Source: Microbacterium sp. Leaf159
GTDB lineage: Bacteria; Actinomycetota; Actinomycetes; Actinomycetales; Microbacteriaceae
DNA: 64,000 nucleotides
Direction: 5' to 3'
Assembly: GCF_001423615.1 (NCBI RefSeq)
Contig: NZ_LMOU01000001.1
Span: forward strand, 1,126,323 to 1,190,322
The notes under the pieces are model-generated. The model made no database searches. It was given only the letters and a program-made list of their open reading frames with translations, and had not been told where the DNA came from. Position 1 is the stretch's first letter. Every line of letters starts with the position of its first letter. The position numbers and the translations under genes were made by a program. This document shows, in pieces, positions 8,569 through 17,500 of this stretch.

Positions 8569-9902
8569 GCATCACCTTCGTTCCGACCCCGGCAGTCCAG
8601 CCCCTCGACGCCTCCGTCGATCACGCGATCCAGTCGATCGTGGCGGGCGCGTCGACCGATGAGACCTGTACGACCGACCTCGCCGTCGGCCCCTGGGACT
8701 TCGACACGCGCCCCGGTTACGGACCCGGGTCGTCGATGGGCGACGTCATCCCGACGGGGGCACCCCGCCAGGGAGAGCTTCCGGCGGCGTATCGCGAGGC
8801 GAGCGAAGACGAGCTCGACGAGCGCATCCGTGCGGCGAAGGCCACGCTCGGCGACCGAGCCGTCGTGCTCGGCCACTTCTACCAGCGTGAGGAGGTCGTG
8901 CGTCACGCCGACTACGTGGGCGACTCGTTCCAGCTCGCGACCGCGGCGAAGGAACGACCCGACGCCGAGGCCATCGTCTTCTGCGGCGTCCATTTCATGG
9001 CAGAGACCGCCGACCTGCTCTCCGGGCCCGACCAGGCGGTGATCCTGCCGAACCTCGCAGCCGGATGCTCGATGGCCGACATGGCCGACATCGATCAGGT
9101 CGAGGACTGCTGGGAGCAGCTCGCCGATGTCCTCGGCGATCTCGACGCTCAGGACGAACACGGCCGAGTGCCGGTGATCCCCGTCACGTACATGAACTCC
9201 TCTGCCGCGATCAAGGGCTTCGTCGGCAGGCACGGCGGGATCGTGTGCACCTCCTCGAACGCGCAGACCGTGCTCGAGTGGGCGTTCGAGCGCGGTCGAC
9301 GGGTGCTGTTCTTCCCGGACCAGCACCTGGGCCGCAACACCGCGAAGGCGATGGGCGTGCCCCTGGAGCAGATGCCGATGTGGAACCCGCGCAAGGCGCT
9401 CGGCGGCTCCACGGCATCCGATCTGCTCGAGTCGCGCGTCATCCTGTGGCACGGGTTCTGCTCGGTGCACCGGCGCTTCACTGTGGCCCAGATAGACCAG
9501 GCGAGGGCGGAGCACCCCGACGTGCGCGTCATCGTGCACCCGGAATGCCCGATGGACGTCGTGGACGCGGCCGACGAGGCAGGCTCCACGGATTACATCC
9601 GCCGGGCGATCGCCGCCGCGACAGAGCCCACGACCTTCGCGATCGGCACCGAGATCAACCTCGTACGCCGGCTGGCCGCGCAGTTCCCGCAGCACGAGAT
9701 CTTCTGCCTCGACCCCGTGGTGTGCCCGTGCTCGACGATGTACCGCATCCACCCCGGATACCTGGCGTGGGTGCTCGAAGAACTCGTGGCAGGGCGCACT
9801 CCCAACCGGATCACGGTCACGGCAGACATGGCCGACCCCGCGCGGGTCGCCCTCGAGCGGATGCTGGCGGCGAAGCCGCCGGTGGTGGCGAGCGCCCGAT
9901 GA
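8565..9902 (+). CDS. nadA: Quinolinate synthase A
   Basis: Condenses iminoaspartate with dihydroxyacetone phosphate to give quinolinate, using a [4Fe-4S] cluster. The 445-residue product is the longer actinobacterial form with an N-terminal extension of about 80 residues. VLGHFYQ near residue 101, TSSNA near 229, DQHLGRN near 252 and HPECP near 325 are family landmarks. Candidate cluster cysteines are C228, C299 and C387/C389 (the CPC motif). The start is fixed by a four-base overlap with nrtR. The adjacent NifS-like protein may supply the cluster. Confidence 0.96.
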   Translation: MSITFVPTPAVQPLDASVDHAIQSIVAGASTDETCTTDLAVGPWDFDTRPGYGPGSSMGDVIPTGAPRQGELPAAYREASEDELDERIRAAKATLGDRAVVLGHFYQREEVVRHADYVGDSFQLATAAKERPDAEAIVFCGVHFMAETADLLSGPDQAVILPNLAAGCSMADMADIDQVEDCWEQLADVLGDLDAQDEHGRVPVIPVTYMNSSAAIKGFVGRHGGIVCTSSNAQTVLEWAFERGRRVLFFPDQHLGRNTAKAMGVPLEQMPMWNPRKALGGSTASDLLESRVILWHGFCSVHRRFTVAQIDQARAEHPDVRVIVHPECPMDVVDAADEAGSTDYIRRAIAAATEPTTFAIGTEINLVRRLAAQFPQHEIFCLDPVVCPCSTMYRIHPGYLAWVLEELVAGRTPNRITVTADMADPARVALERMLAAKPPVVASAR

Positions 9903-11407
9903 ACGTCGTCGTCGTCGGATCGGGCATCGCCGGCCTCACCGCCGCGCTGCATGCCCACGAGGCGGGGCACGCGGTCACGGTCGTCACGAAGGGTGCACTC
10001 GGCGACGGATGCACCGGATTCGCACAGGGCGGAGTCGCCGGAATCTACGGCCCGGCGGACTCGGCGGCCCAGCACGCCGCAGACACGATCGATGCGGGTG
10101 CCGGTTTGTCCGACGCCGCCGCGGTCGACGTGCTCGTGCAGGACGCCGCCGAGCGGATCGCCGAGCTGATCGCGCGAGGAGTCGCCTTCGACCGCAGCCC
10201 GGACGGCGAGCTGCTGCTCGGACGCGAGGCCGCGCACAGCCACGCCCGCATCGTGCATGCGGGCGGTGATGCGACCGGTGCCGCGATCGCGCACGCGCTG
10301 GTCGCCGCCACTCGACGTGCACCCATCACCGTGGTCGAGGCCGCGTTCCTCGCCGACCTCGTGATCGAGGACGGCATCGCGCGGGGCATCCGCGTGCTCG
10401 TCGACGGCGCCCTCTCAGACCTCGGGGCCGACGCGGTGATCCTCGCCACCGGAGGTGCAGGCCACCTCTACGCGCACACGACGAATCCGGTGGGAACCAC
10501 GGGCGACGGCATCGCCGCGGCCCTGCGCGCCGGCGCGGCGGTCGCGGATCTCGAGTTCATGCAGTTCCACCCGACGGTCCTCGCCGAGGGGTCGGCGTTC
10601 CTGATCTCCGAGGCGGTGCGCGGCGAGGGCGCGACACTCATCGATGTCGACGGTCGGCGATTCGTGTTCGACACCCACCCCGACGGCGAGCTGGCTCCCC
10701 GCGACGTCGTGTCCCGGGCGATCGCGCGACAGGCCGCAGCCCAGGGCTCCCCTGTCCGTCTCGACGCCACGATGCTGGGCGCCCCCGTGCTGGCGCATCG
10801 CTTCCCGACGATCGACAGGGTGACGCGCGAGCGCGGTTTCGACTGGGCCATGCACGCCATCCCGGTGACCCCCGCCGCGCACTACCTGATGGGCGGAGTC
10901 GTCACCGACCTCGACGGACGCACGTCGATCCCCGGGCTCTTCGCCGTCGGCGAGGTCGCACGCACCGGCGTGCACGGTGCGAACCGCCTCGCCTCGAACT
11001 CGCTGCTGGAGGGTGCCGTGTTCGGCGCACGCGCGGCCACCGCCGTGGGGATGCCCTGGAAGCCGTCCCCTGCTCCCCTGCCCGCGGACACTCGCAGCGC
11101 CACGATCGCCGGTACCGCCGGCGCTCGACCGCACCCGGACGGCAGCCCGTTCAGTCGCCCCGCGCTGCAGCGGCTGATGTGGGATGACGTCGGGCTCCTC
11201 CGCACGGACGAGGGGCTCGAGCGCGCTCTCGACGCCGTCATCCGCTGGCGGTCCACCGCGCCCGCACCCGCCACGGTCGCCGAGCGCGAGGACGCGAATC
11301 TGCTCCTGCTCGCCGGGGCCACGGCATCCGCCGCCCTCGCCCGCACCGAATCGGTCGGCGCCCACTACCGCGAACCCGTCGCCTCGCCCCTCCTGGAGAC
11401 CGTCTGA
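9899..11407 (+). CDS. nadB: L-aspartate oxidase
   Basis: FAD enzyme of 502 residues that oxidises L-aspartate to iminoaspartate, the substrate of NadA. The N-terminal dinucleotide fold VVGSGIAG (residues 5-12) is followed by TGFAQGGVAG, and the succinate-dehydrogenase-like core carries EFMQFHPT and the GVHGANRLASNSLLE block. The C-terminal helical domain is somewhat short relative to the roughly 540 residues of the E. coli enzyme. It overlaps nadA by four bases and nadC by one. Confidence 0.95.
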   Translation: MNVVVVGSGIAGLTAALHAHEAGHAVTVVTKGALGDGCTGFAQGGVAGIYGPADSAAQHAADTIDAGAGLSDAAAVDVLVQDAAERIAELIARGVAFDRSPDGELLLGREAAHSHARIVHAGGDATGAAIAHALVAATRRAPITVVEAAFLADLVIEDGIARGIRVLVDGALSDLGADAVILATGGAGHLYAHTTNPVGTTGDGIAAALRAGAAVADLEFMQFHPTVLAEGSAFLISEAVRGEGATLIDVDGRRFVFDTHPDGELAPRDVVSRAIARQAAAQGSPVRLDATMLGAPVLAHRFPTIDRVTRERGFDWAMHAIPVTPAAHYLMGGVVTDLDGRTSIPGLFAVGEVARTGVHGANRLASNSLLEGAVFGARAATAVGMPWKPSPAPLPADTRSATIAGTAGARPHPDGSPFSRPALQRLMWDDVGLLRTDEGLERALDAVIRWRSTAPAPATVAEREDANLLLLAGATASAALARTESVGAHYREPVASPLLETV

Positions 11408-12258
11408 TGCTCACTCACGCACTCATCACCCGTGCCGTCGGGGCAGCCCTCGAGGAGGACGCACCGTGGGGCGACCTCACCAGCACGACGCTCCTTCCCG
11501 CAGAGGCCACCGCCACCGCCGACCTGGTCGCCAGGGAAGCCGGGATCTTCAGCGGCGGCGAGGTCTTCGCAGCCGCCTTCGCCCTCACTGATCCGTCGAT
11601 CACGATCGACGTGCACGTCGGCGACGGCGACCGCTTCGCCCCCGGCGACGTACTGGCCTCGGTCTCGGGCTCGGCCCGCGGCATCCTCACCGCGGAGCGC
11701 ATCGCGCTGAACTTCACACAGCGGATGAGCGGCATCGCCACCTTGACCGATGCCTATGTGCGGGCGATCGAGGGGACCTCGGCTCGCATCGCCGACACCC
11801 GCAAGACCACCCCGGGCCTGCGTGCCTTCGAGCGTCACGCCGTGATCTCGGGCCGGGGGCACAACCACCGCTACTCGCTGTCGGACGCGGTGATGGCCAA
11901 GGACAACCATCTCGCCGTGCTGCAGCGCTCCGGTGTCGACCTCGCCACAGCCCTGCGGGAGGCGTTCTCCCGGCTGCCTCACACGACCCACGTGGTCGTC
12001 GAGGTCGACCGGCTCGATCAGATCCCGGCCGTGCTCGACGGCGGAGCGCACACCGTACTGCTCGACAACTTCTCGCTCGAGGATCTCCGGGCGGGTGTGG
12101 CGTTGATCGGCGACCGCGCGCAGGTCGAGGCCTCCGGCGGGGCGAGTCTCGACACGGTCGGCGACATCGCGAGGACCGGGGTCGATGTGATCTCGGTCGG
12201 TGCGCTCACCCACTCGGCGCGCGCGCTCGACCTCGGCCTGGACGTGCGGATCGACTGA
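11407..12258 (+). CDS. nadC: Nicotinate-nucleotide pyrophosphorylase (carboxylating)
   Basis: Converts quinolinate and PRPP to nicotinate mononucleotide, completing the pathway begun by NadB and NadA. The 283-residue length is standard. ADTRKTTPGLR near residue 130 supplies the phosphoribosyl-binding residues, and the C-terminal EASGG and GVDVISVGALTHS segments close the barrel. The start ATG shares a base with the nadB stop (TGATG), so translation is coupled. Confidence 0.96.
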   Translation: MLTHALITRAVGAALEEDAPWGDLTSTTLLPAEATATADLVAREAGIFSGGEVFAAAFALTDPSITIDVHVGDGDRFAPGDVLASVSGSARGILTAERIALNFTQRMSGIATLTDAYVRAIEGTSARIADTRKTTPGLRAFERHAVISGRGHNHRYSLSDAVMAKDNHLAVLQRSGVDLATALREAFSRLPHTTHVVVEVDRLDQIPAVLDGGAHTVLLDNFSLEDLRAGVALIGDRAQVEASGGASLDTVGDIARTGVDVISVGALTHSARALDLGLDVRID

Positions 12259-12263
12259 TCCCG

Positions 12264-13403
12264 ATGCTCTACCTCGATCACGCTGCGACCTCTCCGGTCC
12301 GTCCGGAGGTGCTCGATGCGATGCGTCCGCACCTCACCGGCATGTTCGGCAATCCCTCCAGCCACCACACCTACGGCGAGGCTGCGGCGAGCGCGCTCGA
12401 CGATGCGAGATCGCGGGTCTCGCGTGTGCTGGGGATGCGCGCCGGTGATGTCGTGTTCACCGCGGGCGGCACCGAGGCGAACAACCTCGCGGTCAAGGGG
12501 ATCGTGCTCGCCGCTCTCGCGGACGGCCGCCGTCATCTGGTGATCTCGCCGATCGAGCACGAGTCGATCCTGGAGTCCGCGGACTACCTGCGGCGCTTCC
12601 ACGACGTCGAGGTCACGGCGGCGGCCGTCGACGCGCACGGCCGGGTCTCCGCGGCATCCCTGCGACAGACGATCCGCGAGGACACCTCGCTGGTCGCCCT
12701 CGGGCACGCCAACAACGAGATCGGTACGGTGCAGGACGTGGCCTCGCTCGCGGAGGTGACCCGCGCAGCGGGCGTGCCGCTGCACGTCGACGCGGTGCAG
12801 TCCGCGGGGTGGCTGCCGCTCACCGGACTCGGGGCGGATGCGATCGCGATCGCCGGGCACAAGCTCGGAGCGCCCAAGGGGATCGGCGCCCTCGCCGTGC
12901 GCGGCCGGGTCCCCCTCGAACCTCTCCTGCACGGAGGCGGTCAGGAGCGAGGACGTCGATCGGGGACGGAGAACGTCGCCGGGGCAGTCGGCCTCGCCGT
13001 GGCGTTGGAGCTCGCCGAGGCGGAACGCGACACTGTCAGCCCCCTCGTCGGAGCGACGACGCAGCGTTTCATCGCCGCCGTACTCGCAGTCGTCCCCCAG
13101 GCGGCGCTCACGGGAGACCCGGTCCGGCGGCTCCCCGGGACCGCGAGCTTCACCTTCGCGGGAGTGAGCGGCGAGGCCGTGCTGCTCGAGCTGGAGCGCC
13201 GGGGCGTGGTGTCGTCGAGCGGTTCGGCGTGCGCTGCCGGGAGCGACGAGCCGTCGCACGTGCTGCTCGCCTGCGGCATCGCCCGCTCCGTCGCGCAGAG
13301 CTCCGTGCGGTTCACCTTCGGTCACACGCCGCTGCCCGACGATCTTCCCGACCGGCTCGCAGCCCTCGTCGCAGAGTCCGTACGCGCCGTCGTCGGCACC
13401 TGA
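12264..13403 (+). CDS. Cysteine desulfurase, NifS/IscS family
   Basis: A 379-residue aminotransferase-V family enzyme. It starts MLYLDHAATSP, the schiff-base lysine is in AGHKLG (K200), and the catalytic cysteine lies in the SSSGSACAAGS loop (C323). It should remove sulfur from cysteine. Being the last gene of the NAD operon, five bases after nadC, it probably provides sulfur for the NadA iron-sulfur cluster, an association also seen in Bacillus and other genomes. A housekeeping SufS role cannot be excluded from sequence. Confidence 0.92.
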   Translation: MLYLDHAATSPVRPEVLDAMRPHLTGMFGNPSSHHTYGEAAASALDDARSRVSRVLGMRAGDVVFTAGGTEANNLAVKGIVLAALADGRRHLVISPIEHESILESADYLRRFHDVEVTAAAVDAHGRVSAASLRQTIREDTSLVALGHANNEIGTVQDVASLAEVTRAAGVPLHVDAVQSAGWLPLTGLGADAIAIAGHKLGAPKGIGALAVRGRVPLEPLLHGGGQERGRRSGTENVAGAVGLAVALELAEAERDTVSPLVGATTQRFIAAVLAVVPQAALTGDPVRRLPGTASFTFAGVSGEAVLLELERRGVVSSSGSACAAGSDEPSHVLLACGIARSVAQSSVRFTFGHTPLPDDLPDRLAALVAESVRAVVGT

Positions 13404-13446
13404 GAGGGCGAGACCCCTGAGAGGGCGAGACCTCCGTCAGCGGCCA

Positions 13447-13452
13447 TAGACT
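13447..13452 (+). promoter_or_regulatory. -10 element, leaderless promoter
   Basis: TAGACT ends six bases before the GTG of the glycosyltransferase gene, so the message probably starts at or next to the start codon. Confidence 0.65.
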
Positions 13453-13458
13453 CGGCTG

Positions 13459-14406
13459 GTGACCGCCCCCACCCCGATCGTGACCCTGATCGTCCCCGGC
13501 CGCGACATCGCCGGCTTCGCCCCGGCCGCACTCGATTCCCTGCGTGCACAGACCGAGAATCGGTGGCATGCGATCCTCATCGACGACGGCTCGACCGACG
13601 ATACGGCCGAGATCTTCGCCGCGGCCGCGGCATCCGATCCGCGCTTCCGTGCGGTGCGACATGAGGCGTCACGCGGCCTCGGCGCTGCACGGAACGTGGG
13701 TGTGGATCTCGTCGACACCCCTCTGGTCGGCTTCCTCGACGGCGACGACGAACTGACCCCCACCGCACTCGAGCGTCTCCTCGGCAGCCTCGCCGAGACG
13801 GGGAGCGACTTCGTGGCCGGTGCCTACGTGCGCTCGCGCTTCGACGGCGACCGCTACATCCCGGGACGCGTGCAGCCCTGGGTCGAGGCAGCCACGTCCC
13901 CGGCACGACTCGGAACCACGATCGTCGAGCACCCCCGGGCCAGCGCCAACATCGTCGCCTGGTCGAAGATCAGCCGCACCGAGCTCTGGAGCGACCTGCG
14001 ATTCCCCGAAGGGGTCGCCTACGAGGATCAGGTGGTCGCTCAGCTCATGTACACGCGAGCACGCGCCTTCGACGTGATCCCCGACACGGTCGTCCGGTGG
14101 CGCCTGCGGGCCGACGGCACCTCGATCACGCAGGGCCGCGCACAGCTTCCCGTGCTCCGCGACTACCTCCGGGCCCTGCGGGGCGGCATCCGCGTGCTGC
14201 ACGACGCCGGTGCGCACGCAGCCGTCGCCGCGCGCCTCGAGCTGATCCTGGCGATGGACCTGCCGCCGCTCGTCGAGATCGCCGGCACCCACCCCGACCC
14301 CCGCTACGCCGAGGGCGTGGAGTCGTTCGTCGCCGAGATCCAGGCGCTGCCCGAATACGCCGATGCCCGCCCCGATCCCGCTCTCACCGCTGCCCTGGCG
14401 TGGTGA
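13459..14406 (+). CDS. Glycosyltransferase family 2 protein
   Basis: A 315-residue GT-A glycosyltransferase. The N-terminal VTLIVPGRDIAGFAPAAL strand-helix and the DDGSTDDT nucleotide-binding motif are followed by FLDGDDE, the metal-binding DXD equivalent, near residue 95. No membrane helix is evident, so it should act in the cytoplasm or at the inner face of the membrane on a cell-surface glycan or teichoic-acid-like polymer. Donor and acceptor cannot be read from the sequence. The GTG start has no Shine-Dalgarno but has a TAGACT hexamer six bases upstream. The SDR gene follows after 20 bases. Confidence 0.88.
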   Translation: MTAPTPIVTLIVPGRDIAGFAPAALDSLRAQTENRWHAILIDDGSTDDTAEIFAAAAASDPRFRAVRHEASRGLGAARNVGVDLVDTPLVGFLDGDDELTPTALERLLGSLAETGSDFVAGAYVRSRFDGDRYIPGRVQPWVEAATSPARLGTTIVEHPRASANIVAWSKISRTELWSDLRFPEGVAYEDQVVAQLMYTRARAFDVIPDTVVRWRLRADGTSITQGRAQLPVLRDYLRALRGGIRVLHDAGAHAAVAARLELILAMDLPPLVEIAGTHPDPRYAEGVESFVAEIQALPEYADARPDPALTAALAW

Positions 14407-14426
14407 GCGCACTCCCCAGGAGACAC

Positions 14427-15200
14427 ATGAACGGCTACCTCGCCGACCTCTTCTCGCTCGACGGCCGCACGGCGGTCGTGACCGGAGGCAGCTCCGGCAT
14501 CGGTCGCGGCATCGCCACGGCACTCGCGAAGGCGGGCGCCTCGACCGTGATCGTGGCTCGCGGCGAGACCAGGGTCGAGGAGACCGTCGCCGAGCTCGCG
14601 GATGCCGGATGCCGTGCGGCGGGCGTCGTCGGCGATCTCAGCACCCGTGAGGGGATACGTGCCGTGGCGGAAGCTGCCGCCGTCCCCTTCGGAGAACCGG
14701 ACATCCTGGTGAACTCCGCCGGCATCAACATCCGTCCACCCTTCGCCGAGATCACCGAGCAAGACTGGGACGCGACCATGACCGTCAATGCTCTCGCGCC
14801 GTTCCTGCTCGGACAGCGGTACGGCACAGGGATGGCCGAGCGCGGATTCGGCCGGCTGATCCACATCAGCTCGCAGCAGGCGCACCGCGCCTTCGTCGGC
14901 AGCGGGATCTACGGGGTGTCGAAGGGTGCGGTGGAGTCGCTGATGCGGTCAGAAGCCGAGGCCTGGGGCGGCACCGGCGTCACGAGCAACACGCTCGTCC
15001 CGGGGTTCGTGCTCACACCGTTGAACGCCCGTCTGCAGGAGGACCCCGCCCAGATCGCCGCCCTCGCCGCCCGTACGATGATCGGTCGCAACGGCCTGCC
15101 TTCGGACTTCGCGGCAGCAGCCGTCTTCCTGGCGGGTGCCGGATCGAGCTACGTCACCGGTCAGTCGCTGTTCATTGACGGCGGGCTCTCGGTGCACTGA
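14427..15200 (+). CDS. Short-chain dehydrogenase/reductase
   Basis: A 257-residue classical SDR. The cofactor motif TGGSSGIGRG lies at about residue 19, NSAGIN is the structural motif, and catalytic Ser, Tyr and Lys appear in HISSQQ and YGVSKGA. The C-terminal SYVTGQSLFIDGG is typical. Substrate is unknown; the family includes sugar, polyol and gluconate dehydrogenases. CCAGGAG precedes the ATG. The last two codons and the stop (GTG CAC TGA) form the beginning of the first copy of a 19-bp tandem repeat. Confidence 0.9.
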   Translation: MNGYLADLFSLDGRTAVVTGGSSGIGRGIATALAKAGASTVIVARGETRVEETVAELADAGCRAAGVVGDLSTREGIRAVAEAAAVPFGEPDILVNSAGINIRPPFAEITEQDWDATMTVNALAPFLLGQRYGTGMAERGFGRLIHISSQQAHRAFVGSGIYGVSKGAVESLMRSEAEAWGGTGVTSNTLVPGFVLTPLNARLQEDPAQIAALAARTMIGRNGLPSDFAAAAVFLAGAGSSYVTGQSLFIDGGLSVH

Positions 15201-15286
15201 CACCAGCTCCGTGCACTGAGACCAGCTCGGTGCACGGACACCAGCTCCGTGCACGGACACCAGCTCCGTGCACTGACACCAGCTCA
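15192..15286. repeat. Five tandem 19-bp repeats spanning two convergent stop codons
   Basis: Five adjacent copies of GTGCACTGACACCAGCTCC with one to three differences each fill exactly 95 bases. The first copy encodes the last two residues and stop of the SDR. The fifth ends on the stop codon of the ABC exporter on the other strand. Each unit holds the palindrome GTGCAC, and the two central units make CCGTGCACGG. No ordinary terminator hairpin was found between these convergent genes. Confidence 0.9.
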
Positions 15287-17329
15287 GCCCTCTGCCGGGT
15301 ACACCCTCTCGTCGGCGCGCGGAGCGTCGAGCAGCGGCACCGAGGCCGTCAGGGTCGCGACCGCATCCGCTCCGGCAGAGTCCTCCGGCGCACGGTCGGC
15401 CCTCCGGTCGGCGAGCGCCGCACTCACTCCCCCGGCCACGGTCTCCTCGATGACGGTCTCGGTCTCGATCACCCGAGACGCCGCGACCTGCTGCGCCGCG
15501 AGCTCTGCATAGAGTCCGCCACGAGCGATGAGCTCGGCGTGGGTGCCGGACTCGACGATCTGCCCCGCTTCGAGCACGTGGATCACGTCAGCGCCGATCA
15601 CGGTCGACAACCGGTGCGCGATCGTCAGGGTCGTGCGTCCCTTGGCAGCCTCGTCCAGCGCCTCCTGCACGACGCGCTCGGAGACGGTGTCGAGAGCCGA
15701 CGTGGCCTCGTCGAGCAGCAGCACCGGCGGGTCCTTGAGCAGCACGCGGGCGATCGCGATGCGCTGCTTCTCGCCGCCCGAGAGCCGGTAGCCGCGCTCT
15801 CCGACGACCGTGTCGTAGCCGTCTTCGAATCCGGCGATGATGTGATGGATGTTCGCCGCGACGCACGCGGCGATCACCTCGTCCTCCGTCGCCCCGGGCT
15901 TCGCGTACAGGAGGTTCTCCCGGATCGTCGCGTGGAACAGATAGGTCTCCTGCGAGACGATCCCGACCTGATCGATGATCGACTCCTGCGTGAGCGTGCG
16001 GACGTCGGCCCCCGCGAAGAGCACGGCCCCGCCGTGCGCCTCGTACAGGCGCGGTGCGAGGTAGAGAACGGTCGTCTTGCCCGCCCCCGAAGGACCGACG
16101 AACGCGACGTGCTTCCCCGGCTCGGCGACGAACGAGACGCCCTGGAGCGTGGGGCGAGCGTCCGGCGCGGCATCGGGATAGCGGAAGACCACGTCGTCGA
16201 ACTCGATCCGCCCACGCGGCCCCGGCGCCTCGGCGACCGTGATCGCGTCCGGTGCGTCCTGGATCTCGGGGACGAGATCGAGGTACTCGAAGATGCGCGC
16301 GAACAGCGCGGACGAGGTCTGCAGATCCAACGACACCCGCATGAGGCCCATCAGCGGCTGGAGCAGACGCGCCTGGACAGTCGTGAACGCGACGACTGTC
16401 CCGGCCGTGATCGCGCCGGTACCGCCCGCGATCAGGTATCCCGAGACGAGGTAGATGACAGCCGGCACGCTCGCCATGAGCACCTGGACGACGGCGAAGA
16501 AGCCCTGACCGCTCATCGCCCTCCGCACCTGCAGCTTCACCTGGTTGCGGTTCTCCGCCTGGTAGCGCTGGGATTCGGTGCGCTGCCGGTTGAACGCCTT
16601 GGACAGCAGCATCCCCGACACGCTCAGCGTCTCCTGCGTGATCGAGGTGAGCTCGGACAGCGACTCCTGCGTCTCCCCCGCGATGCGCGCGCGCACCTGC
16701 CCGACGCGTCGCTGCACGATGATCAGGAACGGCATCAGCACGACAGCGATCAGGGTCAGACGCCAGTCGATCAGGATCATCGCGACCAGCGAGGCGATCA
16801 CCGTGACGACGTTGCCCAGGATGCTGGTGACGGTGTTCGTCAGCACGCCGGAGACACCGCCGACGTCGTTCTGCAGCCTCGACTGGATCACCCCGGTCTT
16901 CGTGCGCGTGAAGAAGCCGAGCTCCATCGCCTGCAGGTGCTCGAAGAGCCGCACTCGCAGATCGCCGGTGACGCTGTTGCCCACCGTCGAGGTGAGCCAG
17001 GTCTGGGCGACACCGAGCACGGCGGAGATGAGGAACAGCCCGACCATCGCCGACACGAGCCAGATGAGCAGCTGCAACTGCGGACCGCTGCCGTCGACGG
17101 GGAACAGCGCGTCATCGAAGATGCGCTGCACGATCAGCGGCGGGATGACCGCGATGCCGGCGCCGATGACGACCAGCACGCCTGTCCAGAAGATACGCCA
17201 CCGGTACGGCCGGAACAGGGTGATGACCCTCGCCCCGAGTCCGCTGATCCGCGGCGCCTCGGCATTGAGCCGACGCTGTGCGCTCTCGTCCACACCGCGG
17301 AATCCGCCGCGTCCGCCACCCATGCTCAT
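15284..17329 (-). CDS. Multidrug/lipid-type ABC exporter, fused membrane and ATPase domains
   Basis: A 681-residue half-transporter. Six membrane segments occupy about residues 50-340. The ATPase domain has Walker A GPSGAGKTT, signature LSGGEKQR, LLDEATSALD and a final AHRLS switch histidine. It should act as a homodimer, exporting lipids, peptides or drugs. The start MSMGGGRGG is supported by TACGCT exactly six bases upstream (leaderless). A Val/Glu/Ala-rich tail of about 60 residues follows the ATPase domain. An MFS exporter gene is divergent, 171 bases away. Confidence 0.93.
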   Translation of the reverse strand: MSMGGGRGGFRGVDESAQRRLNAEAPRISGLGARVITLFRPYRWRIFWTGVLVVIGAGIAVIPPLIVQRIFDDALFPVDGSGPQLQLLIWLVSAMVGLFLISAVLGVAQTWLTSTVGNSVTGDLRVRLFEHLQAMELGFFTRTKTGVIQSRLQNDVGGVSGVLTNTVTSILGNVVTVIASLVAMILIDWRLTLIAVVLMPFLIIVQRRVGQVRARIAGETQESLSELTSITQETLSVSGMLLSKAFNRQRTESQRYQAENRNQVKLQVRRAMSGQGFFAVVQVLMASVPAVIYLVSGYLIAGGTGAITAGTVVAFTTVQARLLQPLMGLMRVSLDLQTSSALFARIFEYLDLVPEIQDAPDAITVAEAPGPRGRIEFDDVVFRYPDAAPDARPTLQGVSFVAEPGKHVAFVGPSGAGKTTVLYLAPRLYEAHGGAVLFAGADVRTLTQESIIDQVGIVSQETYLFHATIRENLLYAKPGATEDEVIAACVAANIHHIIAGFEDGYDTVVGERGYRLSGGEKQRIAIARVLLKDPPVLLLDEATSALDTVSERVVQEALDEAAKGRTTLTIAHRLSTVIGADVIHVLEAGQIVESGTHAELIARGGLYAELAAQQVAASRVIETETVIEETVAGGVSAALADRRADRAPEDSAGADAVATLTASVPLLDAPRADERVYPAEG

Positions 17330-17335
17330 GTCGCC

Positions 17336-17341
17336 AGCGTA
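17336..17341 (-). promoter_or_regulatory. -10 element, leaderless promoter
   Basis: TACGCT on the minus strand, six bases before the ATG of the ABC exporter gene. Confidence 0.65.
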
Positions 17342-17437
17342 GTCAGGGTGACGGACGCCGGGCCGTCCGCAACCTCGCTGAACGTCCGCTGAGAGCGGAT
17401 CCGACCGGATCCGGAATGAAATGTCCGAACCTGTGGT

Positions 17438-17443
17438 TACGCT
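17438..17443 (+). promoter_or_regulatory. Probable -10 element of the MFS exporter gene
   Basis: TACGCT lies 57 bases before the MFS start codon and would give a leader of about 50 bases ending in a strong CTAGGAGG ribosome-binding site. Confidence 0.45.
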
Positions 17444-17500
17444 GAATGGTCCCCGCGCACTCGCGCGATCTCCCCCCCTCTTCAGTGCCTAGGAGGCCGT

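Noticed and set aside
15192..15286. The 19-bp array as a CRISPR
   Set aside because: Units are directly adjacent with no spacers and no cas genes are near.
15230..17392. 720-residue open frame on the plus strand opposite the ABC exporter
   Set aside because: The minus-strand frame encodes a complete transporter; the opposite product is Arg/Asp/His-rich, a typical high-GC antisense shadow.
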